The notes: generated by a model from the sequence alone, not told the origin. DNA of 54,726 bases from Clostridiaceae bacterium (GCA_902362725.1 CABIXM010000024.1:1-54726); one strand, 5' to 3'. Positions 25,284-35,007 are shown, counted from the stretch's first letter. Translations and numbers: made by a program.

Positions 25284-25754
25284 ATGATTAAACTGCTGCG
25301 TGTGGATCACAGACTGCTGCACGGTCAGGTGGCGTTTTCCTGGACCACGAACCTGGGCGCGGACTGTATTTTGATTGCCAATGACGGTATTATGCATGAC
25401 GATTTGCGGAAAACAACCGTGAAACTCAGCAAGCCCGCCGGAACTAAGCTGGTTATCAAAAATATTGAGGATTCCATTGCTGCAATTAACAGTGGAGTTA
25501 CCGATAAATACAAATTATTTATCGTAGTAGAATCCCCAAAGGACGCCATTACATTAGCGGAGCATTGTCCGCAGATTACCCATATCAATCTGGGCGGCGT
25601 CAAGAAACTGGAAAACGGAAAGCAGCTTTCCAAGACCATCTGGGTAACAGAGGAAGAGGAAGCAGGTCTGAAACGGCTGATAGAAAAGGGTACTGAGGTG
25701 GAAATACGTCTGGTACCGGATGAACGAAAGGTTAATGTAGGTAATCTTATCTAA
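25284..25754 (+). CDS. PTS mannose/sorbose-family EIIB component
   Basis: 156 residues. The phosphorylated histidine is H13 in the motif RLLHGQV. The ANDGIMHDDLRKT and HINLGGVK stretches also fit the family. It passes phosphate from EIIA to the sugar bound in EIICD. A GGGAGGTG site precedes the start. Confidence 0.92.
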   Translation: MIKLLRVDHRLLHGQVAFSWTTNLGADCILIANDGIMHDDLRKTTVKLSKPAGTKLVIKNIEDSIAAINSGVTDKYKLFIVVESPKDAITLAEHCPQITHINLGGVKKLENGKQLSKTIWVTEEEEAGLKRLIEKGTEVEIRLVPDERKVNVGNLI

Positions 25755-25771
25755 AGAGGAGGTAAAGTAAA

Positions 25772-26566
25772 ATGGGATCAAATTTGGGAATTGCGCTATT
25801 GCTCGGCCTGGTCGGAGCATTTGCAATCTATGATTACGCAATCGGAACTAACTATATTTTCCGACCGTTGGTTACTGGTGTGCTGGTAGGAATTGTAATG
25901 GGTGATGTCAGACAGGGAACCATTATCGGTGCCTCCCTGGAGCTGATGTTTATGGGGGCTGTATCGGTTGGAGCTTATATTCCGCCTGACATTGTTACCG
26001 GAGGTATTCTGGGAACCGCGTTTGCTATCGGCCTGGGAAAGGATACAGGAATTGCCATGGCCCTGGCGCTTCCTATTTCCATGATAGCGCTGGTTGTCAA
26101 CAACCTGGTATTTATGCTGGGTACCGTGATTGCCACAAGAGCTGATAAGTACGCGGCGGAAGGAAACGCAAAGGGCGTATTCCGGGTGATGAATTTCTTT
26201 GGTTTTATTCGCTGCCTGAGTACATTTATTCTGGTTTTCGCCGGTTATTATCTGGGCAGTGATGTAATGCAGAAATTCCTAGACTCTATTCCGGCTTTTA
26301 TTACCAACGGTCTTTCTGTTGCGGCAGGTCTCCTTCCTGCAGTCGGAATTGCGGTATTGGCGAAAATGATACTGAACAAGCAGCTGATTCCGTTCCTGTT
26401 CCTTGGTTTTGTACTGTGTTCATATTTTAATGCGCCAATTCTGGCAGTAGCGATTATCGGTATCATTATTGCAGTAGAAAAATCAGGCTTACTGGCACCG
26501 AAGGGCGCGGCAGCAGAGGCTGCGGTTAATACCATAGCAGAGGAGGATGAGGACGATGACTTCTAA
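25772..26566 (+). CDS. PTS mannose/sorbose-family EIIC component
   Basis: 264 residues with about seven to eight membrane helices. The family pattern LVTGVLVGIVMGDVRQGTII followed by GASLELMFMGAVSVGAYIPPD is clear. It forms the translocation unit with EIID. The acidic C-terminal tail (EEDEDDDF) overlaps the start of the EIID gene. Confidence 0.92.
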   Translation: MGSNLGIALLLGLVGAFAIYDYAIGTNYIFRPLVTGVLVGIVMGDVRQGTIIGASLELMFMGAVSVGAYIPPDIVTGGILGTAFAIGLGKDTGIAMALALPISMIALVVNNLVFMLGTVIATRADKYAAEGNAKGVFRVMNFFGFIRCLSTFILVFAGYYLGSDVMQKFLDSIPAFITNGLSVAAGLLPAVGIAVLAKMILNKQLIPFLFLGFVLCSYFNAPILAVAIIGIIIAVEKSGLLAPKGAAAEAAVNTIAEEDEDDDF

Positions 26567-27380
26567 TCAGACAGAAAAGCATTTGGAGAAAAAGGATTTA
26601 CAGAGAATGTTCCGGCGAAGCCTGAAAACAGGCTGGGCATGGCATTACGAGCGGCAGATGCATCTGGGCTTTGAGTACATGATGGAGCCGATTCTTCGGA
26701 AGCTGTATGGGGAAGGAACCCCCGAATATAAGGACGCCCTGGTACGTCACCTGGAATTCTTCAACTGTACCCATCAGCTGATTCCTTTTGTAGGCGGCGT
26801 GGTGGCTTCCATGGAGGAAACCAATGCCAACAGTGATGATTTTGATACGGCATCTATTACGCAGGTAAAAACAGCCCTGATGGGTCCTCTGTCCGGCGTG
26901 GGCGATTCCATTTTCCTGGGAACCATCCGTGTCATCGGTACCGGTATCGGCTGTTCTCTGGGAGCTGCAGGCAACTGGCTGGGCGCGATTTTGTTCCTGT
27001 TGATTTTCAATGTACCCAGTTATCTGTGCAGATATTTCGGCGCATTAAAGGGTTATGAGCTAGGAACAAAGTATCTGGAGAAAATCCAGAAATCTCATAT
27101 GATGGATAAATTGATGCTGGCCACCGGAATTGTGGGTATTATGACTGTAGGCGGTATGATGATGACTATGGTATCGGTCAATTGCCCCATTACGATCGGA
27201 TCCGGTGACGCCGCAACGACCATTCAGTCCATTCTGGACGGTATTATGCCGGGTATGCTGGGTCTGGCCTTTACAGGAATCTATTACTGGCTCATGAAGA
27301 AGAACGTAAATGTCATGTGGCTGATTCTCGGAACCTGTATTTTCGGAATCATCTGTGCATTCTTTGGCATTTTAGGTTAA
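26556..27380 (+). CDS. PTS mannose/sorbose-family EIID component
   Basis: 274 residues from the ATG at 26556, chosen because GAGGAGG lies nine bases upstream; it overlaps the EIIC gene by 11 bases. The N-terminus is cytoplasmic; LMGPLSGVGDSIFLGTIRVI is the conserved EIID signature and the C-terminus is membrane-embedded. It completes the sugar permease. Confidence 0.92.
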   Translation: MTSNQTEKHLEKKDLQRMFRRSLKTGWAWHYERQMHLGFEYMMEPILRKLYGEGTPEYKDALVRHLEFFNCTHQLIPFVGGVVASMEETNANSDDFDTASITQVKTALMGPLSGVGDSIFLGTIRVIGTGIGCSLGAAGNWLGAILFLLIFNVPSYLCRYFGALKGYELGTKYLEKIQKSHMMDKLMLATGIVGIMTVGGMMMTMVSVNCPITIGSGDAATTIQSILDGIMPGMLGLAFTGIYYWLMKKNVNVMWLILGTCIFGIICAFFGILG

Positions 27381-27405
27381 ATAAAAAAAGAGGAGAAAAG
27401 AAAAA

Positions 27406-28422
27406 ATGTATAAGTTTGACGAGGCAAAGTATCTGGAGATCGGACACAAGACAGCGGCAGATTTGGAGCTGGCAGAAAAGGCGGCAGATGCTGCGGTAGT
27501 ACACGGTTTTGACAACATTTTTATGGTAGGCGTGGGAGGCTCTATGGCAATGCTTACAGCGGCAAGCGTTGTATGGAAGCAGATGAGTAATACGCCGGTT
27601 TATCTGGAGCACGCGGCAGAGCTGATGACCATCGGAAACCGTCAGCTGACAGAAAAATCTCTGATTATTACGGTATCCAAATCCGGAGATACAAAAGAGG
27701 TAACAGCGGCTACGGCAAAGCTGAAGGAAAAAGGTTGTTATATCGTGGCATTTACCAGCAGTCCGGACAGCCCGATCGGAAAGAATTCCGATGGCTATGT
27801 ACCGGTAGTAAAGGCGGATCTTCCGGAGTTCTATTACATGGAGATTTATACCTTCCTGATGCGGATTTTCCTGAAACAGGGAGAAATTTCTGAGGCAGAC
27901 TATGCACAGTTCAAAAAAGAAGTTGCCATGATGCCGGAAAATATGGTGAAGGTAAAAGAAAAGTTTGATCCGGAAGCAGAAAGAATGGCGGAGGCTCTGA
28001 AGAGAGAAAATTACATCCTTTTTGTAGGCGGCGGCCAGATGTGGGGCGAGAATATTGACGAGGCTATGTGTGTGGTAGAGGAAGCACTCTGGGTTCGCAC
28101 GAAGTCCGTATCCTCCGCGGATCTGTTCCATGGAACTCTGGAGTTGATTGACGATTTAACACCTGTCATTCTGATTAAGGGTGAGGGTCCGGACCGCGCG
28201 CTTGACGAGAGAGCAGAGCGTTTCCTGAAGCAGACACCGGCGAAGCTTTTTGTAGTAGATACGAAGGATTATGAGCTGGAAGGCGTAGATGAAAAGTTCC
28301 GCTGGATCTATGCTCCGTTTATCGCCTGCAGTCTGCTGATTGACCGCCTGTCCATACAGATGTCCCTGAAGCTGGGTCATGATATGCAGCTTAGAAGATA
28401 CTATCGCCAGTTTGAGTATTAA
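27406..28422 (+). CDS. SIS-domain sugar-phosphate deglycase/isomerase (FrlB/GfrE/GfrF-like)
   Basis: 338 residues with two SIS halves. The first carries VGVGGSMAM and the serine-rich ITVSKSGDTKEV; the second has FVGGGQMWGENIDEAMC and the AEEALWV-type region before SADLFHGTLELID. SIS enzymes of this layout include glucoselysine- and fructoselysine-6-phosphate deglycases, which split a phosphorylated Amadori product imported by a mannose-type PTS, and glucosamine-phosphate isomerases. The gene order (LevR-like regulator, EIIABCD, SIS) is that of Salmonella gfr, but only one deglycase-like gene is present. It probably processes the PTS product; the substrate is inferred only. Confidence 0.78.
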   Translation: MYKFDEAKYLEIGHKTAADLELAEKAADAAVVHGFDNIFMVGVGGSMAMLTAASVVWKQMSNTPVYLEHAAELMTIGNRQLTEKSLIITVSKSGDTKEVTAATAKLKEKGCYIVAFTSSPDSPIGKNSDGYVPVVKADLPEFYYMEIYTFLMRIFLKQGEISEADYAQFKKEVAMMPENMVKVKEKFDPEAERMAEALKRENYILFVGGGQMWGENIDEAMCVVEEALWVRTKSVSSADLFHGTLELIDDLTPVILIKGEGPDRALDERAERFLKQTPAKLFVVDTKDYELEGVDEKFRWIYAPFIACSLLIDRLSIQMSLKLGHDMQLRRYYRQFEY

Positions 28423-28425
28423 TAT

Positions 28426-29088
28426 ATGAAAAAAGCAGTTATCTTTGATTTGGATGGTACCCTGATAGACAGTGAACTCTTTTACCTGAATTTGCTTCTG
28501 GAGTTTCTGAAAGGAAAAGGTATGGTACTTTCTTTTGAGGAAGCCTGCAAGACCGTCGGCGCCCACAATTCTCCCATATGGGAGAATGTGGCCCGGGCGC
28601 ATGGCGGAAGCATATCAGGAAAGGCGCTTCGTCAGGAGTATAAAGACGAATTTGAGAGAAAGCTCCGGGATCGGGAGCTGGATTACAGTCAGATGCAGTT
28701 TGCGGACGTGCTTCCGGTATTGGAAAAGTTGCGTGCAGACGGCATAAGGATGGCCATCGCCTCATCCTCTCCCCATCGGATTATCCGACTGGTGGTCGAA
28801 CAGCAGAACTGGGGAAACTATTTTTCAGTGCTGGTCAGTGGTGATGATTTCCAGAGAAGTAAACCGGATCCGGAAATTTATCGGTACACGATGAAGCAGT
28901 TGGGAACGGCACCGGAGGAGACATTGGTTGTGGAGGATTCCACCTACGGAATTGAAGCCGGAAAAGCAGCAGGCGTAATGGTAGCTGCGAGACGAGATTT
29001 ACGATTTGGATTTCACCAGGAAAAAGCAGATTGCCTGTTTGATGATATGCGGGAAATACTTCCGAAGATATCAGATAAATATGTCTGA
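28426..29088 (+). CDS. HAD-family phosphatase/beta-phosphoglucomutase-like
   Basis: 220 residues. Motif I is FDLDGTLIDSE (nucleophile D9, acid/base D11), motif II ASSSPHR, motif III lysine in RSKPDPEIY and motif IV VVEDSTYGIEAG. The helical cap after motif I is of the beta-phosphoglucomutase type. It begins three bases after the SIS gene and lacks a clear site, so it is translated by coupling. A sugar phosphate of the same pathway is the likely substrate. Confidence 0.85.
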   Translation: MKKAVIFDLDGTLIDSELFYLNLLLEFLKGKGMVLSFEEACKTVGAHNSPIWENVARAHGGSISGKALRQEYKDEFERKLRDRELDYSQMQFADVLPVLEKLRADGIRMAIASSSPHRIIRLVVEQQNWGNYFSVLVSGDDFQRSKPDPEIYRYTMKQLGTAPEETLVVEDSTYGIEAGKAAGVMVAARRDLRFGFHQEKADCLFDDMREILPKISDKYV

Positions 29089-29139
29089 ATTGTTATGATT
29101 ATTATGCAAATATTATAATTCTAAACAATCTCTAAAATA

Positions 29140-29166
29140 TTAGCACTCCTACTTGACGAGTGCTAA
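29140..29166. promoter_or_regulatory. CIRCE operator (HrcA site)
   Basis: TTAGCACTC, nine bases, GAGTGCTAA: a perfect CIRCE inverted repeat. It covers the -35 of the hsp20 promoter, so HrcA should repress this unit until heat or misfolding stress. Confidence 0.97.
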
Positions 29167-29181
29167 CAATGGTGCTATAAC
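29153..29181 (+). promoter_or_regulatory. hsp20 promoter
   Basis: TTGACG (29153-29158) and TATAAC (29176-29181), 17-base spacer, with the -35 inside the CIRCE element. A leader of about 85 nt runs to the hsp20 start and includes a purine-rich stretch. Confidence 0.8.
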
Positions 29182-29271
29182 AGAATCAGAGCAAGGGAGA
29201 AGAAAGAAAATAAGAAAAAACCCTTGCGGAACCTCCAGCAGAACTGAAGGGAAGATTAGGAGGAATGATTT

Positions 29272-29715
29272 ATGTTAGTACCGAGTATTTTTGGAGAAAG
29301 TTTATTAGATGATTTTGTAAATGATTTTGCATTTCCGTATGCGCCTGCAAAGAAGGTTTACGGCAAAGAGGCAGCGTCCCTTATGCGCACCGATGTGAAG
29401 GAGACCAAGACAGGTTACGAGCTTGAGATTGAGCTTCCGGGTGTAAAGAAAGAGGATGTGAAGGCAGAACTGAAGGACGGTTATCTGACCATTACCGCTT
29501 CCACCGACAGCAAGAAGGAGGAGAAGCAGGATGGTAAGTACATCCGTAAGGAGCGCTACAGCGGCACCACCAGCCGGAGCTTCTATGTGGGAGAGGATCT
29601 CACCCAGGAAGACATCAAGGCCAAATTTGAAAATGGCGTGCTGAAGGTGCTGGTTCCGAAGAAAGAGGAGCAGCCGAAGGTAGAAAAGAAGAGCTATATC
29701 GATATTGAAGGCTAA
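29272..29715 (+). CDS. Small heat-shock protein Hsp20
   Basis: 147 residues. A holdase chaperone with an alpha-crystallin domain (about 38-135: MRTDVKETKTGYELEIELPG, then KEDVKAELKDGYLTITA) and a C-terminal FENGVLKVLVPKKE before a short tail. TAGGAGGAATG precedes the ATG. Regulation by HrcA is direct from the perfect CIRCE element upstream. CIRCE on hsp20 rather than only on groESL or dnaK is seen in some Clostridia. Confidence 0.93.
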   Translation: MLVPSIFGESLLDDFVNDFAFPYAPAKKVYGKEAASLMRTDVKETKTGYELEIELPGVKKEDVKAELKDGYLTITASTDSKKEEKQDGKYIRKERYSGTTSRSFYVGEDLTQEDIKAKFENGVLKVLVPKKEEQPKVEKKSYIDIEG

Positions 29716-29743
29716 GCGTAGGCCTTTTCGACAGGCAAAAGAG

Positions 29744-29778
29744 AAGATGGGGATGCGGCTTGGCTGCATCCCCATCTT
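29744..29778 (+). terminator. Terminator or attenuator between hsp20 and the DnaJ gene
   Basis: 13-bp stem (29744-29756 with 29766-29778) followed by TTTG. Since the DnaJ gene follows at once without a clear promoter, it may only partly stop transcription and lower DnaJ relative to Hsp20. Confidence 0.65.
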
Positions 29779-29817
29779 TGTAGCTGGTAATTATGCAGGC
29801 GGAGGTGAGCAGGCATT

Positions 29818-30873
29818 ATGAAACAGGACTATTATGAGGTGCTCGGCATTGGAAAGCAGGCAGATGAGAAAGAGATAAAGCGTGCTTACCGGAAGCTGGC
29901 AAAGAAATACCACCCGGACATGAATCCAGGGGACAAGGTGGCCGAGCAGAAGTTTAAAGAGGTCACAGAGGCCTACAATGTGCTCAGTGACAAGGAAAAG
30001 AAGAAATTATACGATCAGTTTGGTTTTGCGGCCTTTGACGAGGCAGGCAACGCCCGGGCAGACGCAGGAAGCGGTTTCTACGGAGGAGCGGGCGGTCAGG
30101 GCTTTGGCGGCCAGGGAGGCTTCCGTAGCGGCAGCTTCCACACGGGAGACGGCAGCGGCTATCAGGAGTTCCATTATGAAGGCGGCGACATGGGCGATAT
30201 GTTCGGAGATATCTTTGGCAATATGTTCCATGGCAACGCGGGCGGCCACAGCAGCTTTTACAGCAATGGTTCCGGTTTTGGCGGCTTTGGCGGTCAGAAG
30301 GGCTATCGGCAGCAGGCTTCTTATCGGGGCGAGGATTTACACGCGGACATTACGGTCGGCTTTGATGAGGCGGCCTTTGGGTGCGATAAGATGATTCACA
30401 TTCAGGCAGCAGACGGTACCGGCGTACAGTCCTTAAGCGTGCATATTCCGGCAGGTATTGACGACGGCAAGAGCGTGCGGCTCCGGGGCAAGGGACACCC
30501 GGGCTTCGGAGGCGGGGAGAACGGCGATTTGCTGCTGAAGGTACACATTACGCCCAGGGCAGGATATGAGCGGAAGGGCATGGATGTCTATACCACGGCC
30601 GATATCCCATTTACCACAGCGGTATTTGGCGGCGAGGCCAGCTTCCCGACCCTCTACGGAAATGTGGTCTGCAAGGTTCCGGCAGGAACCCAGTCCGGAA
30701 AGAAGATACGGCTCCGCGGCAAGGGCATCGTCTCCATGAAGAACCCCAATGTCCACGGCGATCAGTATGTAACCATTCAGATTCAGGTACCGACCACACT
30801 GACAGCCGAGCAGCGGCAGAAGCTGCATGAATATGAAAATGCCATGAAGCAGGGCGGCAGAAGCGCCGCGTAA
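29818..30873 (+). CDS. DnaJ-family co-chaperone, CbpA-like
   Basis: 351 residues. The N-terminal J domain (1-70) has the HPD motif at 32-34. A long Gly/Phe-rich region (about 75-165, rich in GGxGFGGQGG and Phe) follows, then the C-terminal client-binding domains (about 170-340). There is no CxxCxGxG zinc finger, so it is class B (CbpA-like) rather than DnaJ proper. It would deliver clients to DnaK. It probably belongs to the CIRCE-controlled unit with hsp20. Confidence 0.92.
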   Translation: MKQDYYEVLGIGKQADEKEIKRAYRKLAKKYHPDMNPGDKVAEQKFKEVTEAYNVLSDKEKKKLYDQFGFAAFDEAGNARADAGSGFYGGAGGQGFGGQGGFRSGSFHTGDGSGYQEFHYEGGDMGDMFGDIFGNMFHGNAGGHSSFYSNGSGFGGFGGQKGYRQQASYRGEDLHADITVGFDEAAFGCDKMIHIQAADGTGVQSLSVHIPAGIDDGKSVRLRGKGHPGFGGGENGDLLLKVHITPRAGYERKGMDVYTTADIPFTTAVFGGEASFPTLYGNVVCKVPAGTQSGKKIRLRGKGIVSMKNPNVHGDQYVTIQIQVPTTLTAEQRQKLHEYENAMKQGGRSAA

Positions 30874-30890
30874 GATAGAAAGTAAAAGTC

Positions 30891-30924
30891 AGAGCCTTCA
30901 GAGCGGAAACGTTCCGAGGGCTCT
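30891..30924 (+). terminator. Terminator after the DnaJ gene
   Basis: AGAGCC (30891-30896) pairs with GGCTCT (30919-30924), with an inner CGGAA/TTCCG stem, followed by TATTTT. The gap 30925-31171 holds no other gene; it contains a short CCGGC/GCCGG hairpin at 31062-31076 and AT-rich promoter-like sequence, but no promoter with good spacing. Confidence 0.65.
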
Positions 30925-31171
30925 TATTTTCAGCGGCGAAACATAGAAATAACTGTCATTTTTAGTTAAAATGTAAACTGGAGAATAAAAATCCGTTGAC
31001 AATCCATACTTTTTCTTGCAAATCCCATGACGTTATTATACAATTAAAGGCAGTGCCACGACCGGCGTGCAGCCGGGGACTTATGGTGGAGCGTAGGAAA
31101 GAAGATTCAGAAAATGTAAAACTCCAGAAAAAAGGAAATTTCTGGTGGAGTTTGCAGGACAGGTTGAAAAT

Positions 31172-32035
31172 ATGGATAAGAAAGAAACTATGATCAAAGC
31201 CAAAGATTTGGTTTATGAATACAGAAAATACGATGAGGAAGGCCGGGAGCGGGAGCTGATTAAGGCGGTGAACGGCGTGGACTTCGCGATCGAGAAGGGT
31301 GATTTTGTAGCGATCCTGGGACACAATGGTTCCGGAAAGTCCACCCTGGCGAAGCATATCAACGCATTGCTTGTACCCAGTGAGGGAACCCTCTGGGTGG
31401 ACGGCATCGACACTAGGGATGAGGAGCGGGTCTGGGACGTGCGTCAGAGCGCTGGTATGGTGTTCCAGAACCCGGACAATCAGATCATCGGAACCATCGT
31501 GGAAGAGGACGTGGGCTTTGGTCCGGAAAATATGGGAGTGCCCACGAAAGAAATCTGGGAGCGGGTGGAGGAGAGCCTGAAGGCAGTGAATATGCTGAAA
31601 TACCGTCACCATTCTCCGAATAAGCTGTCCGGAGGCCAGAAGCAGCGGGTGGCCATTGCGGGCGTGGTAGCCATGCATCCCAAGTGCATCGTGCTGGATG
31701 AGCCTACCGCCATGCTGGACCCCAATGGCCGGAAGGAAGTCATTCGGACAGTCCGGGCGTTGAATCAGGTGGAAGATATTACGGTCATTCTGATTACTCA
31801 TTATATGGAAGAAGTCATTTACGCGGACAAGGTCATCGTCATGGACGACGGTAAAATCGTCATGACCGGAACGCCGAAGGAGATCTTCTCCCAGGTGGAG
31901 ACTCTGAAATCTTACCGGCTGGACGTACCCCAGGCCACCCAGCTGGCGTGGGAGCTGAAAAAAGCGGGTCTTGACCTGCCCGACGGAATACTGACAAGAG
32001 AGGAACTGGTGGAAGCCTTATGTCACTTAAATTAG
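31172..32035 (+). CDS. ecfA1: ECF transporter ATPase EcfA1
   Basis: About 287 residues. It energises vitamin and micronutrient ECF importers together with EcfA2 and EcfT. Walker [10 protein letters not shown], signature [13 protein letters not shown] and Walker [13 protein letters not shown] are intact; the N-terminal [13 protein letters not shown] is typical of EcfA1. The start is uncertain: ATG at 31172 is used here, GTG at 31145 has a better-placed AAAGGA, and ATG at 31190 is also possible. The end overlaps ecfA2 by 16 bases. Confidence 0.93.
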   Translation: MDKKETMIKAKDLVYEYRKYDEEGRERELIKAVNGVDFAIEKGDFVAILGHNGSGKSTLAKHINALLVPSEGTLWVDGIDTRDEERVWDVRQSAGMVFQNPDNQIIGTIVEEDVGFGPENMGVPTKEIWERVEESLKAVNMLKYRHHSPNKLSGGQKQRVAIAGVVAMHPKCIVLDEPTAMLDPNGRKEVIRTVRALNQVEDITVILITHYMEEVIYADKVIVMDDGKIVMTGTPKEIFSQVETLKSYRLDVPQATQLAWELKKAGLDLPDGILTREELVEALCHLN

Positions 32036-32886
32036 AGCATGTACAATATACCTACAGTCCTTCCACAGCCTATGAGATTCATGCGCTGAAGGACGTAAAT
32101 CTGGAGATCCCGGACGGTCAGTTTATCGGTCTCATCGGCCACACCGGATCGGGAAAATCCACACTGGTACAGCACCTGAACGGTCTGGTAAAGCCCACCT
32201 CCGGCCATATTTATTTTAACGGAGAGGACATTTACGCGGAAGGCTACGATATGCGGAAGCTTCGAAGCAAGGTGGGACTGGTATTTCAGTATCCGGAACA
32301 CCAGCTTTTTGAAGTGGACGTCTTAAGCGACATCTGCTTCGGGCCGAAGAATCAGGGATTATCGAAGGGAGAGGCGGAAGCCCGGGCTAGAGAGGCCATG
32401 CGGATGGTAGGCCTTTCGGAAGAATATGAGAAGCAGTCGCCCTTTGAACTGTCCGGCGGTCAGAAGCGCCGGGTGGCCATCGCGGGCGTACTTGCCATGG
32501 AACCGGAGGTGCTGATTCTGGACGAACCTACGGCGGGCCTGGATCCAAGGGGCCGGGACGAGATTTTGGACCAGATAAGCTGGCTTCATAAAGAAAAGGG
32601 CATTACCATCGTGCTAGTATCCCACAGCATGGAGGACGTGGCCCAATACGTGGAGCGCATCATCGTCATGAATCAGGGCCAGGTGCTGCACGACGGAGTG
32701 CCAAGAGAGGTGTTCCGCCACTATAAAGAGCTGGAGAGCGTCGGCCTGGCCGCACCCCAGGTGACCTATATTCTGCATACCCTGAAGGAAAAGGGATTTG
32801 GCGTGGACGAGGACGCTACGACCATAGAAGAGGCAAGGGATACGATTCTGAACGTGTTCCGGGATAAGGTAAAAAAACATGATTAG
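32020..32886 (+). CDS. ecfA2: ECF transporter ATPase EcfA2
   Basis: 288 residues. Walker [10 protein letters not shown], signature [13 protein letters not shown], Walker [13 protein letters not shown]. The [20 protein letters not shown]-terminus is typical of EcfA2. It overlaps both neighbours (ecfA1 by 16 and ecfT by 8 bases), a tightly coupled operon. It forms the A1-A2 heterodimer under the EcfT membrane subunit. Confidence 0.94.
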   Translation: MSLKLEHVQYTYSPSTAYEIHALKDVNLEIPDGQFIGLIGHTGSGKSTLVQHLNGLVKPTSGHIYFNGEDIYAEGYDMRKLRSKVGLVFQYPEHQLFEVDVLSDICFGPKNQGLSKGEAEARAREAMRMVGLSEEYEKQSPFELSGGQKRRVAIAGVLAMEPEVLILDEPTAGLDPRGRDEILDQISWLHKEKGITIVLVSHSMEDVAQYVERIIVMNQGQVLHDGVPREVFRHYKELESVGLAAPQVTYILHTLKEKGFGVDEDATTIEEARDTILNVFRDKVKKHD

Positions 32887-33682
32887 AGATATTACGCTGG
32901 GACAGTATTACCCGGCAGATTCCATATTGCACAAATTAGATCCCCGCGTGAAGCTGGTGACAACCATCGTCTTTCTGATAGCCCTTTTTGTGGCCGATGA
33001 CTGGGTGGGGTATCTGGTGGCAACGGTTTTTCTGGTGGCTGTGATTAAGCTTTCGAAAGTGCCTTTCCATTTTATGGTAAAGGGTCTGAAGGCCATCTTT
33101 TTCATCCTGCTGATTACGATGTTTTTCAATCTGTTCCTGACGCCTGGCGACGTGGTGCTGGTGCAGATCTGGAAGCTGAAAATCACAGATAAAGGACTTC
33201 ACACTGCTATTTTCATGGCCATCCGACTGATTTACCTGATCCTTGGTTCCTCGGTCATGACCCTGACCACCACGCCCAACGACCTGACCGACGGCCTGGA
33301 GAAGCTCATGAGTCCCTTGAAGAAGCTGCATGTACCGGTGCATGAGGTGGCTATGATGATGTCCATCGCCCTGCGCTTTATCCCGATTCTGCTGGAAGAG
33401 ACGGACAAGATCATGAAGGCCCAGATCGCCCGGGGCGCGGATTTTGAAAATGGCAACCTGATTCAGAAAGCGAAGAACCTGGTGCCCCTGCTGGTGCCGC
33501 TGTTCATCTCAGCCTTCCGCCGTGCCAACGACCTGGCCATGGCCATGGAGGCCAGATGCTACCGGGGCGGCGAGGGCAGAACAAAAATGAAGCCGCTGGT
33601 CTATGCGAAGCGTGATTATTACGCCTATGGCGTGGTGGCACTCTTTATGGCGGCAATTATTGCAGTGAGAGTGGTATTATGA
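32879..33682 (+). CDS. ecfT: ECF transporter membrane subunit EcfT
   Basis: 267 residues with about five to six membrane helices. The two coupling-helix motifs with A-R-G signature are visible, most clearly AQIARGADFENGN and EARCYRGG. It links shared ATPases to interchangeable substrate-binding S components encoded elsewhere. No S component is in this window. Confidence 0.93.
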   Translation: MIRDITLGQYYPADSILHKLDPRVKLVTTIVFLIALFVADDWVGYLVATVFLVAVIKLSKVPFHFMVKGLKAIFFILLITMFFNLFLTPGDVVLVQIWKLKITDKGLHTAIFMAIRLIYLILGSSVMTLTTTPNDLTDGLEKLMSPLKKLHVPVHEVAMMMSIALRFIPILLEETDKIMKAQIARGADFENGNLIQKAKNLVPLLVPLFISAFRRANDLAMAMEARCYRGGEGRTKMKPLVYAKRDYYAYGVVALFMAAIIAVRVVL

Positions 33683-34446
33683 AGCGCGTGATGCTGATTG
33701 TGGCCTATGACGGCACGGATTACTGCGGCTGGCAGGTACAGAATAACGGAGATACGATAGAAGGAGAGCTGAACAAGGCTCTTTCTTCTTTATTAAAAGA
33801 GGAGATCACGGTTATCGGCGCCAGCCGGACCGATTCCGGGGTCCATGCCCTGGGAAATGTGGCCGTCTTTGATACGGAGGCCCGGATGCCCGCCGAAAAA
33901 ATGGCCTACGCTCTAAACAGCCGCTTGCCCGAGGATATCCGGGTACAGCGTTCTTTTCAGGTGGCCGATGATTTCCATCCCCGAAAGGCCAGCTGCATCA
34001 AAACCTATGAGTATCGGATTCTGAACCGGGAATTCGAACTGCCCGGAGAACGGCTGAACAGCCACTTCTTCCGGAAGAAGCTGGACGTGGCAAAGATGCG
34101 GGAGGCCTGCCTGCCGTTTTTGGGAGAACATGATTTTAAAAGCTTCTGCAGCATTCATACCCAGGCGGAAACCACGGTCCGGACGATCTACAGTCTGGAT
34201 GTGATAAGAGAAGGGGATATGATACGAATCCGGGTGACCGGAAACGGCTTTCTCTACAATATGGTCCGCATTCTTGCAGGTACCCTGATAAATGTGGGCT
34301 TCGGAGTTACAGACCCGGCAGAAATTCCCGGCATGATAGAGGCGCGGGATCGTCAGGCGGCGGGACCGACAGCTCCGGCGAAAGGCCTGACTCTGATAAA
34401 AATGGAATATCCGGAGCATCCGGAATTTCCGGGACAGAAAAGTTGA
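33679..34446 (+). CDS. truA: tRNA pseudouridine(38-40) synthase TruA
   Basis: 255 residues. It makes pseudouridine at positions 38-40 of the tRNA anticodon arm. The catalytic aspartate is D52 in ASRTDSGVHALG, and FLYNMVRILAGTLINVG is the conserved C-terminal segment. It overlaps ecfT by four bases (ATGA-type), completing the ecfA1-A2-T-truA order common in Firmicutes. Confidence 0.95.
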   Translation: MKRVMLIVAYDGTDYCGWQVQNNGDTIEGELNKALSSLLKEEITVIGASRTDSGVHALGNVAVFDTEARMPAEKMAYALNSRLPEDIRVQRSFQVADDFHPRKASCIKTYEYRILNREFELPGERLNSHFFRKKLDVAKMREACLPFLGEHDFKSFCSIHTQAETTVRTIYSLDVIREGDMIRIRVTGNGFLYNMVRILAGTLINVGFGVTDPAEIPGMIEARDRQAAGPTAPAKGLTLIKMEYPEHPEFPGQKS

Positions 34447-34454
34447 AAAAGTGG

Positions 34455-34483
34455 TTGACACAACCGCGTTTCTATCATATAAT
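34455..34483 (+). promoter_or_regulatory. rplM-rpsI promoter
   Basis: Exact consensus TTGACA (34455-34460) and TATAAT (34478-34483) with 17 bases between, just after truA. It gives the ribosomal protein pair its own strong transcription. Confidence 0.9.
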
Positions 34484-34489
34484 AACTCA

Positions 34490-34578
34490 ATGTGACGTAG
34501 TGCGAAAATGTCTGAGCCAAAGCCCCGGTAATGACATATTTCCATAGAAGTTTCAATTTATTTTCAGGAGGAAAACCA
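34490..34578 (+). promoter_or_regulatory. 5' leader of rplM, possible L13 autoregulatory leader
   Basis: About 90 nt between the strong promoter and the rplM start. A stem such as ATGTC (about 34508)/GACAT (about 34534) encloses a purine-rich part, and CAGGAGG ends the leader. Firmicutes have a known structured L13 leader at this place; the match here is by position and partial pairing only. Confidence 0.5.
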
Positions 34579-35007
34579 ATGAAAAGTTACATGGCTAGTC
34601 CAGCAACAATTGAGAGAAAATGGTATGTAGTTGACGCTACAGGATATACATTAGGACGTTTGGCTTCAGAAGTAGCTAAAGTTCTGAGAGGTAAGAACAA
34701 AGCAATCTTTACTCCGCACATCGACACCGGAGATTATGTAATCGTTGTAAATGCAGACAAGATCAAAGTAACCGGCAAGAAGCTGGATCAGAAGATTTAC
34801 TATCATCACTCTGATTACGTAGGCGGTATGAAAGAGACCACCCTGCGTGAGATGATGAACAAGAAGCCGGAGAAGGTTATCGAGCTCGCTGTAAAGGGCA
34901 TGCTTCCGAAGGGACCGCTGGGAAGACAGATGTATACAAAGCTTCACGTATACGCTGGTCCGGAGCACAATCATGAGGCTCAGAAGCCGGAAGTGCTTAC
35001 ATTTTAA
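34579..35007 (+). CDS. rplM: 50S ribosomal protein L13
   Basis: 142 residues from the ATG at 34579 with CAGGAGG upstream (a longer frame from 34531 is not supported). Conserved [38 protein letters not shown] and [12 protein letters not shown] are all present. It is an assembly-initiator protein of the large subunit, paired with rpsI as in most bacteria. Confidence 0.97.
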   Translation: MKSYMASPATIERKWYVVDATGYTLGRLASEVAKVLRGKNKAIFTPHIDTGDYVIVVNADKIKVTGKKLDQKIYYHHSDYVGGMKETTLREMMNKKPEKVIELAVKGMLPKGPLGRQMYTKLHVYAGPEHNHEAQKPEVLTF

